Shown in pieces: positions 1 through 9,060 of a stretch of 15,585 nt of DNA; position 1 is the first letter of the stretch; each line of letters opens with the position of its first letter. The stretch is from NCBI GenBank assembly GCA_001414345.1, contig LLCB01000631.1, positions 1 to 15,585 on the forward strand, in the 5' to 3' direction. A program made the translations under genes and the position numbers. Below the pieces are notes generated by a model, which saw only the letters and a list, made by a program, of their open reading frames with translations, made no database searches and was not told where the DNA came from. The DNA is from Hymenoscyphus infarciens. Its lineage: Eukaryota; Ascomycota; Leotiomycetes; Helotiales; Helotiaceae.

Positions 1-620
1 ATACTACTAAACTTCTAAAGCCTCTTAGTATAAGTATAAAAAAAAAAACAAAAAAGATAATTATATTAGAATATAAACTATAAACTATAACTTATCTATA
101 GTAACGATTAAGTAAAATATTAGAAATGTTAAAACCTTTTAACTTATTATAAGAAATAAGTTCTAAGTATTACTTTTTTCTTTAGTATATAATTGTTTAA
201 ATTTACTTATATTTAGTAATAGCGTTATCTAGAAATTTAGGCTTTCTAGTAGCTATATAGTAGAATTAACTAATATATAAAAAAGTCTTAAGAACTATAG
301 ACTTTAGTAAGCTATTCTAATACTTAGTAAAATACTTAGATTTTTTAGTAGTATATCTTTTAATTAGTAAGAGACTAGTTTAGAGGCTCTAATAAGTATA
401 ATTAAATACTATATTAATCTAGATTTTAGTAATTCTTATAATACTAACTTATATTTTAAGAAAATTTAAAGCTTTATTTATAAAACTTTATTAAAGTAAG
501 GTAAGTTATAATCCTATTTTACCTATATATCTTAAAATATCTCTAAAACTAGTATTATTAAGATTAAGTATATTATTATTATTATTAGTATTATTAATAA
601 TATTATTAATAGTATAAGTA
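1..620. other. AT-rich gene-free stretch
   Basis: No reading frame stands out here: all frames carry frequent TAA and TAG and I see no codon-level periodicity. It contains an interrupted A-tract at 38-55 (11 A, one C, 6 A), which could be the remnant of a poly(A) tail of an old retroelement but is too short to decide. CpA and TpG are depleted as in the rest of the left 10.8 kb, so the stretch has been through the same mutation process. It may be the 5' flank or promoter region of the decayed coding sequence that begins at about 620, or part of a different decayed element. Confidence 0.6.
569..612. repeat. ATT-rich simple repeat
   Basis: A run of ATT/TTA trinucleotides with single-base interruptions, just upstream of the point where frame 1 becomes coding-like. 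It is low-complexity sequence. Its likeness to the ATT-rich spacer of the satellite at the right end is probably only compositional. Confidence 0.7.
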
Positions 621-2800
621 TTAAGTAGGCTTAGTAAATATAAAAAAATACTTAATTAATATATAAATATAGGTAACTAAAATAACTATATAGTTATATA
701 AAGAGATTTATAAGGAGATCTATAATAAGTAGGTATTTAAGAAGAGATATAGAGTAACTTTTAAGAAGTATTCTAAGAGGTTATAAAAGCTCTAAATATA
801 ATAACTATATATTAAGAATTATTAGTACTAGTAGAAGTAATAATAGTATAATAAGAATTATTAGTATTTATATAAAATAAGGTAGGTTTAGAAGAAATAT
901 AAGTTTAAGAGATTAAAATACTAGGAGTAGTAAAGTTCTAGCTAATTAGCTTAGATTAAAAAGTTTAATTAATTAATACTTACTTAATTCTTTAAGAAGT
1001 ACTTCTATTTAATAAGAGAGATAGAGATCCTAGTATTATAAAGATAAGTAGACTAATTAGTATTAGAAAACTAAGAATTATATCTATACTATTCTTAGTA
1101 TACTAATATAAGTAGTAAAAGACTAGCTTTATAAGGAATCTAATAATAATTAGTAATAGTATAAGATATTAATACTATAAAATACTATAAGGCTATAAGA
1201 TACTTTTAACTTACTATAATATTTATACGTTATAGTAAGAATACTAAGTACTATCTAATTAGCTTTAGAGTAAGGTAGATTATAGAGAGTAGCTTATTTA
1301 AGAATATATTAGAGTTATAAGAAGGAAGAAGTAAATACCTTACTCTAAAGCAGTTTATTTACTAAGATAAAGACCTACCTAGTATATTATATAACTATTA
1401 AAAATAGATAGAGTCTAAGTTAACATATAACTAAGTATTAAAACTAATTTAACTTTAACTTTATATATCTAACCTTATATAATATTATTAAATACTTAAT
1501 TATATTTTAATATAGTATAATTAATTTAGTATACTACTCTATATTTATTTCTTAAAATAGAGACTAACTTATAATTATAGCTCTTATAAACATAGACCTT
1601 ACCTACTCTTATATTTTATAAGTTATCTATATCTATATCTATATTCTTAATTTATAATATCTTTATAATTTAAACCTAACTTCTTTATAGATAATAAATA
1701 CTATAAGGTTCCTCTTTTAACTAATAATACTAATATTTAATATTATCTAGCTAGTCTTAGAATTATAACTTTAGAAGTTAGTAAAAGTCTTCTTAGAATT
1801 CCTAATAAAGTTATAGCCTTTTATAATTATATTAATATTAACTAACTATTTTTTACTATTTCTATAAAGGATCTCTATCTAACTATAAAGTAATAATTAA
1901 AGTATAAGAAGTATTATAATAGTATTATATATATTCTATTATAAGTAAAGGCTTAGATTAGAGTACCTTTTTCTTAATTAAGTAGATAATAAAGAGCTAA
2001 ACTTATACTTAAAGATATATACTTATTAGATAATAAGGATATATATATAGTAGAAGGAATTAATATTCTTACTCTACTTTAGAGAAAAAGTAATTTAAAA
2101 TATACTAATAAAGTCTTTAGAAAGATTAGAAACGCTATATATTAACTTAATTACTTAACTATTTTAGAGTTTAAAAAATATAAAAAGATAGCTAAAGGTA
2201 ATATTTTTTCTATATCTATCTATACTATAAATATACTAATAAGAGATATTAGCCTTAAACCTACTAACTTATATAATAAAACTATTTTTACTTACTTAAA
2301 AGAGAAAGCTATATACTTATTAGATTATAAAGTATAAAAATAGAAAAGAGATAGTACTCTAGTTCCTCTTATAAATAATATTAAACTTAATAACTAATAC
2401 TTTAAATTAAAATAATATAATAGATTAGAGTAGAGTATAAATAGTAATAAGTAGTTAGATAATAATATATTTATAATTTTAATTACTAATATTAAGATAT
2501 CTCTAGTTTTAAAGACTTTTACTAAAGTTAAGTTAAAAATCCTTACTTTTAGTTCTTAATTCTTAAAAGAATAGCTAGATAAATTAACTACTTTACTTTC
2601 TTAAGTTACTTCTAATAAGCCTTCTTTAAATCTTCTTAATATCTTTATTAATAAACTACTTAGTAAAAGTAGTTAAAGTAAAAGAAAATAAAACTATTAA
2701 TACCTTAGAAGAAAAGTAACTTAAATCTCTAAAACCTTTAATTAAAAGTATTTAAAAGTTAGAATCTAAACTACTAATTCTTTAAAATTTAAACTAAAAC
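620..2800 (+). pseudogene. Decayed coding sequence, frame 1, unknown family
   Basis: Codons are in phase with position 1 mod 3. Stops are only TAA or TAG. Stop-free runs include 2146-2334 (63 codons), 1741-1842 and 2455-2556 (34 codons each). At 700-723 there is an in-frame 12-bp duplication (KEIY twice). The part at 700-1440 is rich in Lys, Tyr, Arg and in stops that would restore to Gln or Trp, as in a folded basic domain. From about 2340 to 2800 codons such as act, tct, cct, tta and ata predominate, which after allowing for RIP suggest a Ser/Thr/Pro/Gln/Lys-rich disordered tail. No start codon can be placed because ATG has been erased; 620 is where the frame begins to look coding. I saw no reverse transcriptase, integrase, helicase or transposase motif. 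The family is unknown. The frame hands over to frame 2 near 2800 without an obvious intron. Confidence 0.5.
700..723 (+). repeat. 12-bp in-frame duplication (KEIY x2)
   Basis: AAAGAGATTTAT is followed by AAGGAGATCTAT. Both read Lys-Glu-Ile-Tyr in frame 1 and differ only at third positions. That differences fall at synonymous sites supports frame 1 as the ancestral coding frame here. Confidence 0.6.
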
Positions 2801-3349
2801 ACCTTCTTAGTCCCTCTCTTAATAATACTACTAGTTAATTTATATATTAAAGCTACTTTTATCCTCTCTTCTAAGTTATTACTAGTTAATTCTATATTAT
2901 TAATAGTATACCCTCCCCTTTTTAAAGCTAACTTACTACTCTTTATTCTTATATTTAAATTTAGCCTAGTTATTATAAATTCTATATTAGCTATCTCTAG
3001 TAGTATAGTTAAAGCCTCTTTTATATTAGAATCTATTAATTTAGATGTTAAAACCTATTCTATAAATCCTTAAAATCGTAGTTTTATTCTTAAGAACTTA
3101 GTTAATTTAAGCTTTAAGTTAGATACTATATAACTAGTCTTAGTAGTAGAGAAAATAAATTTCTAAAATAAGCTTATAAAGGAAAATACTACTAAAGTTT
3201 ATTTAAACTATCTTCTTTTATTTTTAGTTAAAGATAAAGAAATAGATTTTAATTATTTTTTATAAAATAATAACTTAATTAATAAAACACTAGACTTTCT
3301 ATCTTTTAATTTTAATAATAAGGCTAAAAAGAGTCTTTTTATTACTAAT

Positions 3350-3385
3350 AATAAGAAGGATAATAAGAAGGATAATAAGAAGAAT
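3350..3385 (+). repeat. 12-bp coding microrepeat (NKKD x3)
   Basis: Three copies of AATAAGAAGGAT, the last with GAT changed to AAT. In frame 2 it reads Asn-Lys-Lys-Asp repeated. A period divisible by three inside the open frame supports coding origin, and the charged composition fits a disordered linker. Confidence 0.75.
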
Positions 3386-3520
3386 ATTACTAAATAACTT
3401 AGCTAGCTACTATTTAAAGTAGAAGAAGGTTTAAAAGTAAGCTTAAACTTAATTAATCTAGGTTTTGCTAATTTTAGTTAGCTACTTTTAGATTTAATTT
3501 ATACTCTAGATAGACTAATA

Positions 3521-3562
3521 GTAAGTGCTTCTATAAGCTTAGTAAGTGCTCTTATAAGCCTA
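3521..3562 (+). repeat. 21-bp coding tandem duplication
   Basis: Two 21-bp copies starting at 3521 and 3542 (GTAAGTGCT, then CTT or TCT, then ATAAGC). In frame 2 they read V-S-A-S-I-S-L and V-S-A-L-I-S-L. Allowing for RIP (GTA from GCA, ATA from ACA, TTA from TCA, CTA from CCA) the ancestor was probably an Ala/Ser/Thr/Pro-rich low-complexity segment. Four of the few surviving TpG and GpC steps of the block sit here. Confidence 0.7.
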
Positions 3563-4483
3563 GTAGTAGTATTAAATACTTTAAATATTAATCTTAAAAA
3601 GCTCTATAGCTCTTATATTTTATCTTATATTATTAACCTTATAATAAAGGCTTATTATCTCTCTCTTAAAGAAAGTAAATTAACTATTATAACTAGAAAA
3701 TCTAGGAAATAAGTAACTAAAAAATAAGTTATTATTTAATAACTAGTATATAAACGTCTATATTAAGATAGCTAAGAATAAGTTTTAATATACTCTACTT
3801 ATTTTATATTCTACTAAGAGTATTTAACCTAGTTTCTCTTAAATAGATTAGTAGATATAAGAGATTAGAGTTTATTATATAAAATAGTAAAGAGAGAATT
3901 TAAGAGTTACTTTAAAAGACTTAACTATTACTAGTTATTTATATTTAATTAACTAAGAATAAATAAATTTAATTAAGAAGAAAAACCTTAAATATTATAA
4001 TTTAGATTATTTTAAATATTATTAAAAGTATATAATTTACTAAAATAAGAAGAGTAAAGAGAAGGTATTTAGTATAAAGTTTAGTTAATAACTATTATAT
4101 ACTTATAAAATAGTATCTACTAGTACTATCTTAACCTTTAAATATACTCTAAAAATATCTACTACTTCTATAAAGACTAGCTTAAACTAGAATAATTATA
4201 ATAAAAGAAGTATAAATAATTACTAATATAAATATAAATATATAAGAGGCTTTTACTAGATTATAGGTATTATTTCTTATTTTTGGTTATTACTAATATT
4301 TATTTAAAACTACTCTTTTATAATTTATAAGAAGATATATAACTTTCTTATAATCCTAGTCTTTAAGTAAACCTACTAGCGTCTCTACTAATAAAGATAC
4401 TAAAAATACTAAAGATATATTATCTCTAAAGCTTTAAACTCTTATCTTAGAATCTACGTCTCTAGATTTTTAGCTTACTACCT

Positions 4484-4870
4484 ATTATATTAGTAAAGAA
4501 AGAGCATTTTTAAAATTATACTCTATAAGCTATTATATTAGTAAAGACATAGTACTTATAAAGCTATAATCTACTAGTTATTCTATAAGTGATTATACTA
4601 GCGAAGACATAGTATTTATAAAGCTATAATCTACTAGCTATTCTATAAGCGATTATACTAGTAAAGACGTGGTATTTATAGAGCTATAATCTACTAGCTA
4701 TTTTATAAGTAATTACTATCTTACGAGTAATTATACTAGTAAAGACGTAGTACTTATAGAGCTATAATCTACTAGTTATCTTATAAGTAATTACTATTCT
4801 ATAAGCGATTACTATCTTATAAGCGATTATACTAGTAAAGACATAGTATTACTAGAACTATAACCTAGAA
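4484..4870 (+). repeat. 60-bp (20-residue) coding minisatellite relic
   Basis: The motif ATTATACTAGTAAAGAC (or a close variant) recurs at 4484, 4532, 4592, 4652, 4730 and 4826, with spacings of 48, 60, 60, 78 and 96 bp, all multiples of three. The longer spacings come from one and two extra copies of an internal 18-bp unit (ATAAGTAATTACTATCTT type), so a short repeat is nested inside the larger. In frame 1 the unit reads roughly SDYTSKDVVFIEL, a stop that was probably Gln, then STSYSI. It would have been an acidic, Ser/Thr-rich repeat protein segment. Copies differ mainly by C/T and G/A changes. Several of the rare surviving CpG and CpA sites of the block are here (GACATAG, AGCGAT, GACGT). 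Confidence 0.85.
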
Positions 4871-7443
4871 TCGAAGATATTAACGTTCTAGAAACTTAAT
4901 AAAAGAGCTATATTAGAACTCGGTTAATAAAAGAAGACGAAATTAATTAGTTAAACTTAAAAAATTCGTTATTACTAAATTACTAAGCTTATATTATATA
5001 GTATAATTATCTCTTAGCTTTTTTAACTTTATACTAGCTTATAATATAATAATAGAATAGTATATACTTAAAGTCGTTCTATCTACTAGATAGTATAACT
5101 AAATAATAGAATTCTCTATCTATACTCTTATAAAATATTACCTCTTTAAAAACTAATACTATAATCTTTATTACTCTAACTAGATCTTACTCTTCTTCTA
5201 AGACTATAGCCTTGTCTTTAAATTTATCTATATCTTTTAAGATTATAGATTCTAAGCTTTTAACTAAATCTTATATACTTTCTATAACTTTAAAGATTAA
5301 TTCTTCTATTAATCTTACTCTTATAAAAGTTATAAACTATTCTTAAACCTTTTCTCTTATCTTAGCTAGTAATAGGATCGGTTCCTTAATCGAAGTAACC
5401 CTTTCTAAAGTTTACTATAGTTCTTTAATTAAATTGTCTCTATTAATTATAAAAGCCTATAGTTTATTAAGATCTTAGTTTAGCTTTAAAGACGTAGATA
5501 GTAAGTCTTTACTTTTAAGTACTAAACTATATTTATCTTAAAATTAACTATCTCTTTAAATATTATTAGTTATCTTAGTAGTAAACCCTTACTATCTAGG
5601 AATACTCTTTACTTATCTATTATTAGAAGTTAAATAGTCTTAGAGCTTAAGAGAATTTCGTTACTAGTTTTCTCTCTTAGTAAATTATCCTTTAAAATAC
5701 TAAGGTTATTCTCTAATAATAATATATCTACTACTTAGTAGAAGAATAGTTCTTTAACTTAAAAGCTAGCTATTTAAAGTAGAAACGTAGGCTTATAATC
5801 TTCTTACTTATTATTAATATAAATTTTCTATATAAGATATATTTAACTCTACTATTAAACTTCTAAAATAGTAGATTTAAAGTAATAAGGTTAAAATTAT
5901 ACCTTTACTTTAGAACGAAATTTCTTTAGTAAGTAAAGCTCTATAAAAAGTATAGAAGGTATCTAAAATTAAAGAATACTAAAATACTATTATTTCTATA
6001 ATAGAATTATTATATAGATAGTAAATTTAAGATAAGATAGTAAAAGATTTATTTAATATACTAGTAAACTTATTAATAATAAAGATATATTATAATAAAC
6101 CTATATTATTAGTAGTAGATATTATAGATAAATCTTTAATTAGAGAAGATTATCTTAACTCTAATATATAGCTCTTATTATCTTAAATACTACTATTATC
6201 TTCTATAACTAAAAATTTATATAAAGGATTACTCTAAGAAGCTAGTTCGTTACCTCTAATAGTAGATTTTAATAGTAAAGACGATAAAAATAATAAAGCT
6301 AGCCTTAGTAACTCTAGTTCTTTATCTAAATTAGATAAATTAGATTTAGATAAATTAGAGAAGCTTATAACTAAGGATATAGATAATATCTTTAATTCTT
6401 TATTTAAATTAGATAGATTAAAAGAGCTTAAATTCTATATATAAGTTTCTAGTAAGAAGGATACTTTAAAGAATCTAAACCCTAGTTCTAAAGTTACTTC
6501 TATAATAAAGAGAGTAGTATTATCTTATATATTAATATCTAGTTAAGACTAAAGATTAGATATAGTAAAGATAAAGGCTTAGTATAACGTATTTATAGTA
6601 GGTTATAAATTTAAAGAGACTCTTAAATTTTATATATTAAAGTATAAAGAATCTCTTAAGTATCTAGATAAGTAGTATAAGATTAGTAATTAAGTATAAA
6701 GAGTAGAGTACTTAGATTTATATCTAGTAATATATATAATTTAGAAAGTTTTATATAAAGTTCTAACTAACTATCTTTAATATTCTAACTTACTAAAAAT
6801 AGACTATTTATTATATATAAACCTTAATAAAGCGATTTCTAGGAAAATAGATAATACTAAAATAGATATTATAGATATTATAAAGAGATAGGTCTAGATA
6901 GTTAAAAGTAATAGTCTTTTTATTAAGATATTAGATTATAAGCTTATTTAAAAATAGAGTAAATTTTTAGTTTATAAAGGTAATAAACTAGAACCTCTTC
7001 TTCTAATATACTTAAAAGAGGGTTAGCTTAATATCTATAATATCTCTTAACTTAATATAAATAATATATATAAGGATTAGAAGGATATATATAAACTTCT
7101 CTCTTAATAATAGTAAAAAGATCTTATAAATAGAAAGTTTAGTCTAATTAATATAGTAACTCTTAGTCTAGTATAAATAAATAATATAAGATATAAACTA
7201 GATTTAATTCTAAATACTAAAACACTTATAAATAAGGAAAAATATATAATAAAGGAAATAGGTCTAAGTATACCTAGACTCTCTAATTTATAACCTAACT
7301 TAACTAGTAGTACTTTATAAGATAGTATTTTTAATAAACTTAAGAAATATCTATTTACTAATAGAATATCTTTCTTATAAGTAATAGAAGAAGAAGAGGA
7401 AGTCGACTTAGAAGTACTAATTCTAAAGAAACCGAGATCTATA

Positions 7444-7479
7444 GCTAGATTAAAGGCTAGATTAAAAGCTAGGTTAAAA
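7444..7479 (+). repeat. 12-bp coding microrepeat (ARLK x3)
   Basis: Three copies of GCTAGATTAAAG, with only third-position and AGA/AGG differences, reading Ala-Arg-Leu-Lys in frame 1. If TTA came from TCA or CTA from CCA the ancestral unit was ARSK or ARPK. It directly follows an acidic stretch, giving an acidic-then-basic tail typical of nucleic-acid-binding disordered regions. Confidence 0.75.
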
Positions 7480-7950
7480 GTAATAGTAATAAAGGATCTT
7501 TATAGTATGTTTTTTAATTATAAGTATAAGGATTAGATTTAATTTACCCTAGTACTATATTAAAATTCTAAATCTAGGTTAATAACTATTTTTAAGTTAA
7601 GTAAAATAATCTATAGAGTTCTAGATCTTCTACTACTACTAATACCTAAAAGTGCTATTAATATATATACCTTTAACTTTACTTATATATATAACCTAGT
7701 TATTAATATAATATACTAGTATTATTATATAAAGGAGATTCTTTATAATAGTAGAGATAAAAAGGTTTTTTAGTATTATTATATAGCTCTATTTATAACT
7801 TAATTCTTATCTAAAAGTTTAAGAAATAATTATTCTAAGGTAATTAAGGTTAATATCTATTACTAGTATATATAATAGTATTTACTAAGTTATTAAAAGG
7901 CTCTAAAGCTCTACTAAATAAGGTCTTAACTAAAAATTATAATAGAAGAG

Positions 7951-7980
7951 AAGAAGAAGGATATAAAGAAGAAGGATATA
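7951..7980 (+). repeat. 15-bp coding microrepeat (KKKDI x2)
   Basis: Two copies of AAGAAGAAGGATATA, in frame 1 Lys-Lys-Lys-Asp-Ile. They open the Lys-rich end of the relic, which runs to the double stop at 8116-8121. Confidence 0.75.
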
Positions 7981-8121
7981 AAAGAGAAGGCTAAAAAGGT
8001 AAAGGCTAAGAAGGGAAAAAGAGCTATAGAAGAAGGAATAGCTAATATAAGGAAGAGAAAGGCTAAGAGTAAATATATAAAAGGATTAATAAGAAAGAAG
8101 AGTAAAAAGAAGTATTAATAA

Positions 8122-8995
8122 ATAGAATATATAAATATTTTTTATCTAGATTTTAATATTTTAATAAAGAAAGTATTAAAAATACTAGTAATAATATTAA
8201 TTAAAGATACTATTATTCTCGTTTATAGCTTTAAATAAGAATATTAATATAATACTAGGTTTTACTAGGTTTCCTCTATATTTTAATCCTAGTTTCTCCT
8301 ACTACTAGTTAACTCTTATAATATACCTATACTCTACTAAAAGAAGGATATAATAAAGAAAAGTAATACTAAGTAATTAAGACTAAAAGAAAAATAAAGA
8401 GTATTATAAACGTAATAATTAATAAAATATATACTTAGAATATATAGAGCTATACTAAAAGAAAAGAATAATAAAGTAGCTTATAGAAGAAGATTAATAA
8501 AACTTCTAGTAAAAAAGTTTAAAATATATAAATATATATAAGTAAATAAAATAAAAGAAAGAAATAATAATATTATATATATAAAGAGTAATAAAACCTA
8601 CTTACTTTATCTAAATATAGATGTTTATATAACTTCTTTATTTAAATAATAGTACTATATATCTAAGAAGTAATAGATATTATAGCCTATTAATTTAAAT
8701 TATAATAAGTTATATTTACTCTTTTCCTACTAAAGTAGTACTACTAAATTCTATTACTATATTACTTAGAAAGCGATTCTACTCTACTATAATTCTATAG
8801 CCTATTACTATAATTCCTCCTAATACTATAATTATTCTTAACCTATTCTAGTATACTTTATAACCTAGTATACCTTCTAACTTATTACTAATTAGTATCT
8901 ATTAATTAATATAATAAATATTATAAATAAAGTAGAGATTAAATTAGTAATAAATATAAGATAGAGTAAGAAGAGTTAGTTAACTATAGCTTTTT
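8122..8995 (+). pseudogene. Decayed coding sequence continuing frame 1
   Basis: After the TAA TAA at 8116-8121 frame 1 stays coding-like. At 8341-8640 it is Lys/Arg/Asn-rich (for example AYRRRLIKLL at 8479-8508), and at 8650-8860 there are many tat/tac codons beside tct and aat, which would be His-rich if they came from CAT and CAC. It fades into frequent stops at about 8990-9060. It could be a separate small gene in the same frame, or the double stop could itself be two RIP-altered Gln/Trp codons and this the continuation of the 4357-8121 relic. No family was recognised and no start can be placed. Confidence 0.35.
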
Positions 8996-9060
8996 AATTA
9001 TAATAGAATACTTAAAGAATATAAAGTTAATTATTAAATTATTCTTTAGAAGTTAAATAG

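Larger units (their letters stand above)
2798..4330 (+). pseudogene. Decayed coding sequence, frame 2, unknown family
   Basis: Codons start at position 2 mod 3. The strongest stop-free runs in the window lie here: 2798-3070 (91 codons) and 3482-3709 (76 codons). Two small in-frame repeats are inside it (12-bp and 21-bp units, listed separately). The first half reads Leu/Ser/Asn/Lys-rich and, since TTA and CTA can come from TCA and CCA by RIP, was probably Ser/Pro-rich and disordered. From about 3740 to 4330 it changes to Tyr, Lys, Leu and many stops in places that would be Trp or Gln, suggesting a folded domain. No family was recognised. It probably continues the 620-2800 relic after a one-base frame change, and is continued by the frame-1 relic from about 4357. 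Caution: at 2797-3054 the minus strand is also open for 86 codons, so strand assignment is less certain there. Confidence 0.48.
4357..8121 (+). pseudogene. Large decayed coding sequence, frame 1, unknown family
   Basis: About 1,250 codons stay in frame 1 with no net indel; stops are TAA or TAG only. Stop-free runs: 5134-5343 (70 codons), 5347-5475 (43), 6238-6441 (68), 7381-7533 (51) and 7930-8115 (62). Order of parts: a 20-residue tandem repeat at 4484-4870; a Ser/Thr-rich stretch at about 5130-5530; a Ser/Leu/Asp/Lys stretch at 6290-6440; a more folded-looking Lys/Tyr/Leu part at 6540-6960; a part with many cct, tta, cta and ata codons at 6980-7380, probably Pro/Thr-rich before RIP; an acidic run (five Glu at 7387-7401) followed by a basic ARLK repeat; a Tyr-rich part at 7500-7900; and a very Lys-rich end at 7942-8115 closed by two stops, TAA TAA. 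The 6540-7400 layout (compact part, then Pro-rich, then charged) recalls retroelement Gag proteins, but I saw no zinc knuckle, so this is only a suggestion. Start unknown. Confidence 0.55.
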
